In this document: positions 54,893 through 64,000 of the stretch, in pieces
Layout: the number at the start of each line of letters is the position of its first letter
How positions within the stretch are numbered: the stretch's first letter is position 1
DNA from: Phytophthora hibernalis
Lineage: Eukaryota > Oomycota > Peronosporomycetes > Peronosporales > Peronosporaceae
Length of the DNA stretch: 64,000 nt
Reading direction: 5' to 3'
Assembly: GCA_012656075.1 (NCBI GenBank)
Contig: JAAKBF010000159.1
Span: 186,001-250,000, forward strand
Program-made: the position numbers and the translations under genes
Notes under the pieces: model-generated
Database searches by the model: none
Told to the model about the DNA's origin: nothing
The model's input: the letters and a program-made list of their open reading frames with translations, nothing else

Positions 54893-56431
54893 TCAGAAAG
54901 CGTTCGGCAACGGAATCGTCCGCGGGTCTCCACGAGAGGCTCCCTGACGACGGCGATCGTTTTGAAGAAGAGTACGCCTCAGCCTCTCGGCGTTTAAATT
55001 TTCGTAGCTCTCGAACAGGTGCGGGAAACGTTGGCAGCGAAAGTGATTGTGGATGTACATGTTGCGCAGGGAAATACGGTCGAACGCGACCAACGAAAAC
55101 AGCTCATCCTCTGCGAACCGGCGTTCACTGAGCAAATGATAATGCTTCATGCATTCCTCCACCGACACGTGAATTTTCCTGTCTTCCCTGGATGACCACG
55201 TCCAAATGGAAAAAGAGTGTGAAAACATTCGCGCTAACAAGGTCTCGGAGACGTCATTGGCAATTTGAGTCGATCGCCGGATCTCAACCTCACGTTCCGT
55301 GCTCACTGTTGATATCACAGGATGTTCACCAACCGCAACCGGCGCTTTATCAATGGCTAATCCAAGTCGTCGCTCAATCACGCTGCACTCGTCCTGTGGA
55401 TGCATCAAACGCCATGCGTCCGATTCACCGCGGACGCTTTCTTGCTCCATGTTAATCTCGTAATCCAAGTTGCCTTCAGGGTCAGCAACGTGCTCCACGA
55501 AAGCTCTTTCTACATCATCATCTGTATATTCACTGTTTAGTGCATACTCATTCACAGCAACGCCCGTATACAAGTGATTGTACTGCTTGTAGAAGGCGAA
55601 CACATCGTGAACCTGCTGCTTTCTTATTCGGTGCATTTTTCGGACTTGAGCGGCTTGTGGTGACGTAAACTCGCCGACCAAGACGACGCTATACGACACA
55701 ACGTCGTTCATCGCTCGTGGCAACAAACAAACCGGAGGACCCGGTGTACAATCAAACGCAATGCAATGCGAACGAATGCATCGATGCCTTCCACCACGCA
55801 TTACACGCGTCATCGCTGCAATGTGCGCGAGCTGAGTCATCAGTCGTTCAGGAGCCGTCAACCCGCACAAGTCTTTCGAAAGACACCCCACGAAAAAGCC
55901 ATTACCAATCGCAATCTCCGGCAGCTTACCCTGCTGAATCGATCTGTCACATTCCTTGCAAACCGACATCCACGAACGCAGCGAAGATCCATCATCAGTG
56001 TAGGTCTGTATTCCACGAGGCGATAATGAAGCCTTTGCTAGCATATTCAAATGAGTCGGGGATCGATACATATCCACCAGCTTCTGCGGAATGTCCGTTG
56101 TTTCGACAGTAAGATGCTTTTGCATCTTGCGGAGGTAGCTTGAATCCTTGTCCTCCACTCGTCTTGTGTCCTGGCGAAACACAAGCCGGTCGCACGAGTC
56201 ACACACACACTCATCAAGGCCTTCCGCTCCTAGCTCTTTGCGAAGCCGTTCCAAACATCCAGCCCGCTCGTCGGCACTGAGTTCGTTGTCAAATGTGTCA
56301 GCCTGCTGTGTATCCTTGCCTGCTTGTCGTGTTCGCGTCGCGTACCGCCGCTGCCTGTTGCGCTGCAGCGCCTTCCTTCTCTCATTGCTGGGTTGAGGTC
56401 GAGCATCGGCATCGCCTTCGTGATGATTCAT
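54893..56431 (-). pseudogene. Helitron N-terminal frame with DUF6570-like region
   Basis: A 512-residue open frame. A basic N-terminus (ERRKALQRNRQRRYATRTRQ) is followed by a zinc-binding-looking region (CVCDSCDRLVF, later VCKECDRSIQQGKLPEIAIG, NGFFVGCLSKDLCGLTAPER), typical of the DUF6570 domain found just before the Rep domain in oomycete Helitrons. It ends with RCQRFPHLFESYENLNAERL and then loses frame before the Rep fragment. Further short frames upstream (56428-57000) continue the acidic or basic N-terminus. Confidence 0.8.
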
Positions 56432-57000
56432 GCTGCTTGCCGCTTTCTTTCCCTGAGCCGACGCACCCTGTTGCGATTCAGCTCTTTCTTCCTCTCGACA
56501 TCCAAGAAGACCAGAAGGTCACCGTCATCCTCAGTTGTCTCTCCACTGTTCTGGGCCATCACTGCTTCGGCATCAATCGTCGTGTCCGATGCCTCTTGTG
56601 CTGCCCTAGCGCGTTGAAGACCCTCCAGTATTCTCGCCACGCAGCCGCTAAAATCTGAGCAGCAGTCGGGTCGTTGTTCGTAGCACTGCCGCGGCCTGCC
56701 TGAATGTCTGAGATGCCGCCTAAATTCACGTCATCGGCATCGACCACGCCCCTGCACCCCTGCGTGCTCTCCCACAGCAAGGGATCGCTTCTGGTTCCAC
56801 TGGTGGTGCTCACGCAGCCGTGCATCGTCCAAGAGCCGGAGAAGATCACATCCATCGTCCTCGCTGCTTGAATCGACATCCCGGAGCTTCCTCTTACCGT
56901 CGGCCATCTGCCAAGTACGCAGCAAATTCGTGAATGGCAACTGAGTTAGTCCACGCCAGGCACAAAGTGTCACGTTAATAAAACAACGGGACGCACCCAT

Positions 57001-58249
57001 CTCCTGTGCAACTCGAGAGAGGCTCCGTGCACGACTGGCTCCTCGGTCTTGCTTGGTTTGACTGGTCCTTGCCTCCCTTCCGCTTGGAGGCGGACCGTGT
57101 ATCCCCTGTTAGACTCGAGGAAGACCAAGGAGCCCGGCTGTCTCCTTGGTCTTGCTTGGCCTTGGTATTGACCTCCCACTTGCTGCATCGCCTTCCTCCC
57201 GCTTGCTGCATTGCCTTCCTCCCGCTTGGCCAGCTTATCTACCCTCTGTTTGCCTGTGGCAAGGCCTCGAAGCCGGCCCGAGAGGTCTTCACGGGGAGCT
57301 GATGCTTGACACACTTCCAGCACCCTTGTAGACGATTTGATCTTTGATAGACGAATGAATTCCACAATTTCCAAAATTGTTTCCAAAATTCCAAAACCCC
57401 GGAGTCGTTACAAAGACGTTGTGTACTCCTTGTGTAAAAATACCGGTATTTGTAGCCATTCGTTAGCATCAGTACTATACACATTTCTTACGAACTGTGA
57501 ATTTGAACCCACCGTTTCACACACACATACTAAGTCGGTAAAACTGCTCTGCATACATGTATCCATACTGCAGCACAGTTCTCCATACTCGGTGAATCAC
57601 AGAGGATAAACAAACACTCACAGGATATCGATGAGTCATAGCATGGCCCATGACCACCAACCTGCAAATGATTTCAATTCCATCTCAACTCCAACGTCGT
57701 TGCTCACTTGTTTGGATCTGTCACATGTCGTTCAAATAATCCCCGTTGAGCTCCCTGTAGCTAGCTTTGCTACCCCCTGCCCAGTAAAATCAACGTACCC
57801 TGTATTATTTCAAGACGCGTTTGCTTGCTGTTTGATGTTGAACTGGTACCGGTAACTGTATCGTCCTCTTTTGTGGCTTCTTGTAGAAACTTGTTGTGGG
57901 ACCATGGACGGCTAACTTCCAATTGCACCTGCACGACAAGTCTTGTAGTTGCTGAAGAACAACGTTCCAACACCTTTATAATTGCATGGCGCCCACTGTG
58001 GACGACTGCTGCTAAAGAGCGAGTCTAGCCGACAGTGAAAACGTTAACCCTGCCAGGTTTTCTGTACTGTAGTACCGCCCCAAACAGGAAACCCGTTATG
58101 GGTTGCCGATCACCAGATTCGCTATTCGTAAGACAGCTACATGTACAGTGTATAATTTACGAACCAGCCTTCTGCTCCGAGCACCCAGTCTTCTCACTTT
58201 GAAATCTGCTCTCCAAGACTCGCTTACAAGAGTCCTCTCAAGAACGTCC
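57001..58249. other. Gene-free interval between Helitron and RXLR effector
   Basis: A 23-bp tandem duplication (CTTGCTGCATCGCCTTCCTC plus CCG, twice with one change) lies at about 57179-57225. TACCGGTA (about 57441 and 57846) and TACATGTA (about 57555 and 58139) palindromes are present. TCTCACTTTGAAATCT (about 58192-58207) may be the initiator of the effector gene. Confidence 0.5.
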
Positions 58250-58657
58250 ATGCGTGGTCTGAGCGGCATCGTCCTAATGGCTATTGCCACTTTCTTGGCT
58301 AGCGCCAACGCTCTGTCACCCGTCACGGAGCAGACTTCTTCCACCAAGGTGGCCCCGCCAATGCTCAGTGGCGTCCAGAACAATGTCGCGACAACACGAA
58401 TGCTGAGAACTGAAGAAATCATAAGTGAGGATATCAGCACCGAAGAAAGACGATTGGTGAATGTTGATCTCGCTATCAAGGACGCTGCGGTGGGCGTGAA
58501 GAAGGCGGTCAAGTGGAGGGCGGAGTTTATTGCGTGGAAAGTACTCAACAAGACGCCTGCACAAATGGCAGCCAAGTGGGGCGTTTCCAACAGGGGGCAC
58601 GCCAAATGGAAGAAGTACATGGCGTACAAGAAGTACTACGGCCCGGAGTACTCGTAG
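58250..58657 (+). CDS. RXLR-EER effector protein
   Basis: ATG 58250 gives a 135-residue protein. An upstream in-frame ATG exists at 58103, but only the internal start puts the signal peptide (MRGLSGIVLMAIATFLASAN) at the N-terminus. RMLR is at residues 50-53 and the EER motif (TEERRL) at 65-67, with an acidic stretch between. This is the classic order for host-translocated oomycete effectors. The C-terminal region of about 65 residues contains KWRAEFIAWKVLNKTP and AKWKKYMAYKKYYGP, rich in W, K and Y and reminiscent of a single WY-type helical unit. The host target is unknown. The location in a repeat-rich block is typical for this class. Confidence 0.9.
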   Translation: MRGLSGIVLMAIATFLASANALSPVTEQTSSTKVAPPMLSGVQNNVATTRMLRTEEIISEDISTEERRLVNVDLAIKDAAVGVKKAVKWRAEFIAWKVLNKTPAQMAAKWGVSNRGHAKWKKYMAYKKYYGPEYS

Positions 58658-59355
58658 GAAGCTCACTCGTGTGAGTACTTCAACGAAGATAATTCTCGCC
58701 GATAAAAAATGACTACATGATTTCATTTAACATGTCGATGAAAGTTAAACCATTTATACTGGGAGGTAGTTACCGAATGTCACTGGGAGGGGTTTATACT
58801 GGGAATACCTCTGGCAACGGATTAATCTCACGGTACTGCGTAGCTCTAATCCTGTGTGCAACATTCAGCCACCGGGTCAGACCCACAAGCAACATTCAGC
58901 CAGAAGGTCAGCTCCTGTCAGTTCACATGGAACATTCAGCCTGATAAGCAAGCAACGGCGCGTCGCAAGCTTGGGCATCCCCAGCGGCTACTAGACCGGT
59001 AGCATCACACAAAGATCTTTACAGTCCTCGAAGGGGGACATCGCTGTATCAGGTCTTCAGCTCTATAGTAAGCGGTGCTACAGATGCATGTGCATTTTGG
59101 TGCTGGAGTAACATTTTAAAAATACAGCACATGAAGACAATTTGGTTTGAAGCACTCATGCAACATTCAAACGACATGTATGGGCGATTGACGTTCCATC
59201 AAATGGAGCAACGATGTTGTGGATATTTTAATATTTTAGGTCTTAAACTTAAAAGACCTAAAGTCACCATACGTGTATCGCAGCGTGAATATTGTGGTGG
59301 TTTGGCCCTCTACCGAATTCCTCGATGAGCTGTACCCCGTGGTGACCACGGTGGT
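58658..59355. other. Interval 3' of the effector with short direct repeats
   Basis: AACATTCAGCC occurs three times (about 58859-58940) and ACTGGGAGG or TTTATACTGGGA recur at about 58756-58806. No gene supported. Confidence 0.5.
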
Positions 59356-59918
59356 CAGGGATTGATAGTCAAATGGCATATTAATATGTTTGAATATTTT
59401 CAAATATTCGAATGAATATTAATATTCATACTTGATCTGGTTTGTCCATATTAATATAATAACTCGGGAGGTCATATTAATATATGAGACGGCGTCAAAG
59501 CGAATGAGTGATTTAGGCACACCACTCGCACGAGGGGCGTCTTGCGCTCATTTTGAGCCCTTGTCCACTTGAAAATGTTAAGAATTGGTGAAGTGGCACG
59601 CTCTGGAAAAAAATATCTCCATTTTCATACCCCCAAAATGGCGGAACATTTTATTGTCTTGGTGATCGCAATATCTTATTAATTTTTGTGAAAAGTGTAT
59701 TATCGGAAAGCTCTTGTTAAAAGCAATTAAAAGAGAGTTGTTTTACGCTTTGAAAGGGATAAAAAGACAACATCAATTTAAAATTTCGGCTAGGTACGAA
59801 AAACAGGCGGTCAACTTTAAAGTCGATTATCTCGATAACTCTAAATGGTGGATAAGTATCATTTTGTTCGCCGCAGTCTCATATTTGAATACAAATGAAT
59901 ATGCTTGTCAAAAACAAA
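59356..59918. repeat. AT-rich dispersed repeat, copy interrupted by an insertion
   Basis: Bases 59356-59484 and 59882-59918 together match the uninterrupted repeat at 40940-41119 at high identity. The interruption is the element at 59485-59881. Confidence 0.88.
59485..59881. mobile_element. MITE-like insertion with TA target duplication, about 397 bp
   Basis: The ends are TGAGACGGCGTCAAA and, read inverted from the right end, TGAGACTGCGGCGAA (12 of 15 identical). Both sides are flanked by TA. The empty site at 41080-41090 reads AATATACTTGAATAC, so a single TA was duplicated on insertion. This fits a Tc1/mariner-type non-autonomous element. No transposase is encoded. Confidence 0.8.
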
Positions 59919-60012
59919 ATTTGCCCGATTTACTTCAAGACCAGTAGTTTTGCACTCTCTACCCATGTAAATTTACTCAACACCTTCACTGCTAAGCCAA
60001 CGCGCTGCCCAT

Positions 60013-61341
60013 TTAGCATCCAAAGAAGCGTACAACCTGCACAGATGTGTCTGTCTTGCCCTTCGACAGGTACGCCACACTGCCGTCCCGGTACGTCTTC
60101 AACGCCTGGTAGCGGTTGCCCACCACCGACTTGTCCACCGTCACCTTCTCGCCGACGGCCTTGCCCGTCTTCGCGTCCAGCACCTGAGCGTAGATCGTAC
60201 GGTCACCACCTTCGACAAGGTCACCGCCCGAAGAACTACCCTCCCACATGGCCAGCATGCCACCGTTGCCGATAGGAGCAAGGTGAGGCGCACGCTCGTT
60301 GGCGTCCGTGCCGCCCAGCGTGATGTCGTTGTCCGACGCCGCATTCAAGGCGAAATGGATCAGGTGCACCTTGGCGTTGTCACCCGCACCATTGCTCACC
60401 GTGGCCCAGTACTTCTTGCTGGCCGGGTCAGCGTCCGGCACGATGTCTCCCAGGTTGGCGGCCGCCAGGTCCACCGGGTAGATGGTCGTGTCCCAGTCCT
60501 GGGGAGGCATGATGCGGTTGTTGCTGTCCGTCTTACAGATGGTCGCATAGCTGTCCGTGCGGTTGTCGTACGTGATCCGCTCGTAGGCCGAGTGCGAGCA
60601 ACCCCAGTCGAACGACGACTCGTCCGCCGTGATGGAGCCCGACGGGTTCACCACCTTCATGCGATCGCCCTGGTGGATGTTGATGCAGCCGCCCTCGGAC
60701 GTCGAGATGGCGGCACCGAAGTACGCGGCCCAGTTTGTGCCGTCGAACGCGATGCGGCCGTGGTGCGCGTACCACCAGATCATGTATACATCCGCTCCCG
60801 TCTTGGACGATGAGTAGGGCGGCAGCGACGCGCTGGAAGACGTCAGCTTCGTGGCCCACTTCTCACTCGTGCCATCGTAGCGCACCATGTACATGTCGTA
60901 GCACGGCACGGCTGGGCTGGGTGCGGAGCCGCAGAGGTTGCTCGGGTTACCGCAGTTGAGGGTGCCTCCGCCCTCGGCGTCTCTCGTTCCCAGGATCACG
61001 AAGCCGTTCTTGTCGGCGTAGATGTCGGCGAAGTCGTTGAGCGGCACCTTCACCTCGGCGCTGCTGGTCACCAGCTTGTCGTTGGCGTCGAGCTCGCGCA
61101 CGATGACACTGTCGCCGCTGTGGAAAGCGATGCGAGACCCACCCGAGGGCAGTGCAGCGATAGCGACGACCTTGAGACCAGCCTCGTCCTCGTTGCTATC
61201 GATGGCGACACCCACATCGACCTCAGTGATCTGCACGCGGGGTTTGGCACAGATCTTCGAGTTGTCGGCAGCCTCAGCACCGATACTGCAAGCAGCCAGG
61301 ACTGCAGCAGTAGTAGCCATCAGAGCGTGATACAGACGCAT
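60013..61341 (-). CDS. Secreted domain protein, copy 3 (linker-less, intact)
   Basis: A 442-residue protein from ATG 61341. The signal peptide MRLYHALMATTAAVLAACSI (then GAEA) is followed directly by ADNSKICAKPRVQITEVDVG, so the Ser/Thr-rich linker of copies 1 and 2 is absent. The domain is otherwise almost identical to them and ends VRFFGC. Small differences include SNGAGDNA for SNGEGDNA, ALNAA for AMNAA and TYRDGS for TYPDGS. It lies about 20 kb from the other two copies, next to the interrupted AT-rich repeat. Function unknown, extracellular by inference. Confidence 0.88.
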   Translation of the reverse strand: MRLYHALMATTAAVLAACSIGAEAADNSKICAKPRVQITEVDVGVAIDSNEDEAGLKVVAIAALPSGGSRIAFHSGDSVIVRELDANDKLVTSSAEVKVPLNDFADIYADKNGFVILGTRDAEGGGTLNCGNPSNLCGSAPSPAVPCYDMYMVRYDGTSEKWATKLTSSSASLPPYSSSKTGADVYMIWWYAHHGRIAFDGTNWAAYFGAAISTSEGGCINIHQGDRMKVVNPSGSITADESSFDWGCSHSAYERITYDNRTDSYATICKTDSNNRIMPPQDWDTTIYPVDLAAANLGDIVPDADPASKKYWATVSNGAGDNAKVHLIHFALNAASDNDITLGGTDANERAPHLAPIGNGGMLAMWEGSSSGGDLVEGGDRTIYAQVLDAKTGKAVGEKVTVDKSVVGNRYQALKTYRDGSVAYLSKGKTDTSVQVVRFFGC

Positions 61342-62149
61342 AGTGCCGAAGAAGTTTTCTGGATAGAGTGGGGAGGGCTGGTTGTTGCCGAGGCAAATGG
61401 AGAAATGAGAGTTGGATTGAGGTGTTTTTATTTTAACGGTCACTTTGAGTTGCTGACGAGAGCCCTTCATACGAACGATTACAAGGTTCATCGCAGACAA
61501 GATACACAGACTTCCAGATGGGGTGGCGTACCCGCACCGAGGTCCTGGTAATGCACCGAGCTTCATTGATCCAGAAGCATCGTTTGTGGATTTAACCCAT
61601 GGCCAACGGGGTCTTGCTTCCAATCTAGATTGCAAGGCAAATGATAACCCAGAAATGGAGGTAAACTATTTTGAAGTACATGATGCCTTCTTGACAAAAT
61701 GACAATATACGGAGCAATGCAGAAGGTATGAGTTAGATCAACTCGAAGGTGAGGACAAAGCTTTAGAGTGCGCAGTACCAATGAGTAAGCTGCAGCGGTT
61801 GGACTCCAACTTGGAGAAGGCACTTCATGCTGTACATGTTGAAGACCATTACTGCAATGCGTCGACAAAAACGTTTATGCAGGCGTCGTCAAGGAATGAA
61901 AGCAATCGCATTTCACTGTTTGTGGTGGAGGTGTTTTCGGCATTTCCAGATGGGTTTATACATCAGGTGCGTGTTTGTACAGTTAATTAAGTTTGCGTTA
62001 GATTTCACAGAATGTATTATATTATTAATATAATAATAAGTACAGCGACTTCGACAAGCTCCACATCATTTCACTTTACGAAATGGTTGATGTGGCTTGT
62101 ATATCACCCCGCAAAAAACAATGTATGTTATGCCAAGCTCTAACTATTA
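61342..62149. other. Gene-free interval
   Basis: No supported gene. AT-rich hairpin-prone sequence (TATTATATTATTAATATAAT) lies near 62010-62032. Confidence 0.45.
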
Positions 62150-62195
62150 TGGGAAAACGTCAAAAGGTGTGTATATCCGAAACCTTGTGTCAAAA
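62150..62195. repeat. Left arm of a 46-bp perfect inverted repeat
   Basis: TGGGAAAACGTCAAAAGGTG and the following 26 bases reappear exactly inverted at 62962-63007. Confidence 0.92.
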
Positions 62196-62961
62196 ACGTT
62201 TACGGAACGCTGTGGAGTGTTGGTCGCTCTCACGTTTCAACCGTACACACGTACTGACACTGGTTTTAGTGGTAGCCAGTGCATTCGGGCCGAAACCCGG
62301 TGTTCACCGAGGGAGACCCGGCCCAGACGAATACATGTAGTACGTCGCAATACTGCGACTGAGGGACGAGTAGCAATGACGTTGGTGCCGGCCAAGAGTG
62401 GAGTCAGTCGTACTCCGAAGCCGAGCGCAGGTTGCACGTTGCCCGCCCTTCTAAAGTCGGGTACTTCCAGGCCAAGGCCCGGAAGAGTGATAAATGTCTC
62501 GGCGAGCTCCCGTCTGCGACTCGGCGAGAGCTTATCGTTGCGGTGTGATGAAAGCGGTGCCGCTGAGCACGTGTACACCCTCCTCCAGGGCGAGTGTAGG
62601 TCTTCCTGAGGAATTGAGCCTAAATGAAATCTAATATTATAGGCATGAAGTGCGTGTGTACCCGATACAAACGCTTAGAGTTTCCACCTCGCTGGAATCG
62701 CTATCATCTCCGATGTCATCAACGTCGACATTCATTGCTGTCCCTCAGTCAGAATATCCGGTACTGAAGCCTGAAATTGCGTGTATCGGACTTGAGGCGA
62801 CATAACGAAACCCACCCAACTCCGGGTTTAGGCGGGTATGAGTCAGAACCCGCTGGAAAATCTATGCATAGCAATTCATCTCAATGATGCCACGTTTCCT
62901 CTCCATCACATACTGTCGATACTGGCAGCCCTATGCACACCTACTGACGCACGTTAACCGC
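62196..62961. other. Sequence enclosed by 46-bp inverted repeats
   Basis: A minus-strand open frame at 62237-62578 (LSPSRRRELAETFITLPGLG, EVPDFRRAGNVQPALGFGVR) is protein-like but not recognised. One TACATGTA (62332) and the motif GAATATCCGGTACTG (about 62755) are present. Possibly the body of a DNA transposon. Confidence 0.4.
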
Positions 62962-63007
62962 TTTTGACACAAGGTTTCGGATATACACACCTTTTGACGT
63001 TTTCCCA
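62962..63007. repeat. Right arm of a 46-bp perfect inverted repeat
   Basis: Exact reverse complement of 62150-62195. Similarity stops abruptly outside the 46 bp. Confidence 0.92.
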
Positions 63008-63708
63008 ACTATTATTGTCCTTTGCATTTATTATGCCGTCTAAATAGACTTTGTGCAAATCAGATTCGATTTGCTCCACGTGCAAAAGGCTGAGATGCAC
63101 CCAACGATCTCGCTTTTGCACTCCCAGTAAGCAAGACTGTTGTACTTCAAAATCGAGTTTTAGCGTTTAGCACATGCCTTCTAAGCTTACTTCCGCTTCG
63201 GAGTAAAGTCGTAATTAGGATAAAATCGAGTTGTCAGGTCTAATAATATTATATTATACTAGACTTTTATCGAGCCTTTTGCCGAAATATATGCAAAGCA
63301 CAATAATAGCACTTCAAATAAGTAGGAAATAAAAATTAGTCATGTTAATAGTAAGTAAAGGAATAAGGGGTAGCAATAACTTCTCATATCACTCCACTCA
63401 CTCACGCTGCCTTGGAATAGCGACAGCGGACGTTCATCAAGGGGATGTTCGAGAGTCCAAAAGAACCCAGACCAAACCACCAACATCCCAAGTCAACGAA
63501 TGAAGTCGAATACGACCATCAAAGTTATTGAAATTATCTACTTTTGGAAAGTAAAATAGAAGGTACTATTGAAATGACCCTGTGTATATACGGTCTTGGC
63601 TTGTTCTAATGTAACATTGATTTTCCTATAGTAATGAAAGCGACCACATGACTAGATTAGAGACTTCCGATTCGCTTATAAACTTCAATATCATTCATAG
63701 ATACTTAC
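63008..63708. other. AT-rich interval
   Basis: No gene supported. If the partial gene at the right edge is real, its downstream intron begins at 63708 and runs into this interval. Confidence 0.4.
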
Positions 63709-64000
63709 CTCAGAAATACTCCACGAGTGTTCATCGACGTTGTAAGATATTTTCGCTAGGAATTTAACCTGAACACGATGGAGCGATAGATAGTTGATTT
63801 CAACATTCTCCACCATTTCGGATTCTACAAGTCGCCCAGAAAGCGAATTGGGAAATCTACGTGCTCTATCTGCATCCACAGCCACACCATGTAAATACTC
63901 GCCTACTCCAGGAATAAAAAACTTGGAAGAGTTGAATAGCATTCCACTCACACGTTTTCTATTGCTTCTGCGAGCAAAAATTGCGGAATTGTCGGCAACC
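63709..64000 (-). CDS. Partial exon of an unidentified protein
   Basis: The minus-strand frame is open from the window edge (ADNSAIFARRSNRKRVSGML) through FFIPGVGEYLHGVAVDADRA to WSISE. It ends at a consensus donor GTAAGT, placing the exon end at 63709. Without splicing, a stop follows within a few codons. Both ends of the gene are missing. The base composition is AT-richer than that of the core genes. No family recognised; a transposon origin is possible. Confidence 0.45.

Larger units (their letters stand above)
50503..57000 (-). mobile_element. Decayed autonomous Helitron
   Basis: Read on the minus strand, the order is acidic N-terminal fragments (57000-56440), a long DUF6570-like frame (56431-54893), the Rep (HUH) region (54864-53219) and a PIF1-like helicase (52336-50503). 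All are broken by frameshifts or stops. This order is that of Helitron Rep-helicase proteins, which move by rolling-circle replication. Exact termini (5' TC, 3' CTRR with hairpin) were not identified, so the limits are approximate. Confidence 0.88.

Noticed and set aside
58103..58249. Upstream in-frame extension of the RXLR effector
   Set aside because: It would bury the signal peptide at residue 50; the internal ATG at 58250 gives the normal effector layout.
62237..62578. 113-codon minus frame as a possible retroelement gag
   Set aside because: No zinc knuckle, protease or reverse transcriptase pattern is present, so no family can be claimed.

Overview
The window is nuclear DNA from an oomycete, most likely a Phytophthora or a close relative in the Peronosporales. 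The evidence is a canonical RXLR-EER effector, oomycete initiator (Inr) elements a few tens of bases before start codons, short 58-93 nt introns, a tandem array of folate-biopterin-type transporters, small secreted cysteine-rich proteins, and a Helitron and a MULE in a gene-poor half. No bacterial operon, tRNA, rRNA or CRISPR array was found.

Layout. 1-16.7 kb: eight same-strand tandem copies of a BT1/folate-biopterin transporter gene. Two (1076-2800, 10314-12002) are intact. Four carry one single-base frameshift each, one (7958-9603) is a heavily decayed pseudogene, and the first is cut by the window edge. 17-25.4 kb: two housekeeping genes head to head, a large Sec7-domain ARF-GEF of the BIG type (minus) and a protein-only RNase P, PRORP (plus). 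25.6-27.6 kb: a tandem pair of 95-aa secreted eight-cysteine proteins. 28-31 kb: a 354-bp TIR element, a PH-domain protein and a 58-aa secreted peptide.

33-40 kb: two copies of a secreted protein with a nearly identical ~400-aa C-terminal domain lie in inverted orientation. They flank a four-exon BioD-like/DRTGG P-loop protein and a HAD hydrolase that has one frameshift. A third copy, lacking the Ser/Thr-rich linker, lies at 60.0-61.3 kb. 40-58 kb is transposon-rich and gene-poor: an AT-rich repeat, a broken MULE transposase, a histone H4 pseudogene, a DUF6818-like relic, a short two- or three-exon gene, a relic with a 42-bp tandem duplication, and a decayed Helitron (about 50.5-57 kb, minus). 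58.25 kb holds an intact RXLR effector. 59-64 kb has a second AT-rich repeat copy carrying a nested TA-target MITE, 46-bp inverted repeats, and a partial gene running off the right end.

The picture is of conserved core genes (ARF-GEF, PRORP, BioD-like) interleaved with fast-evolving transporter and secretome families, grading into repeat-rich sequence with the effector. The palindrome TACATGTA occurs at least 16 times, almost always outside genes, against about one expected. Gene models were made by eye; splice sites given as exact were checked for phase, the others are marked unresolved.
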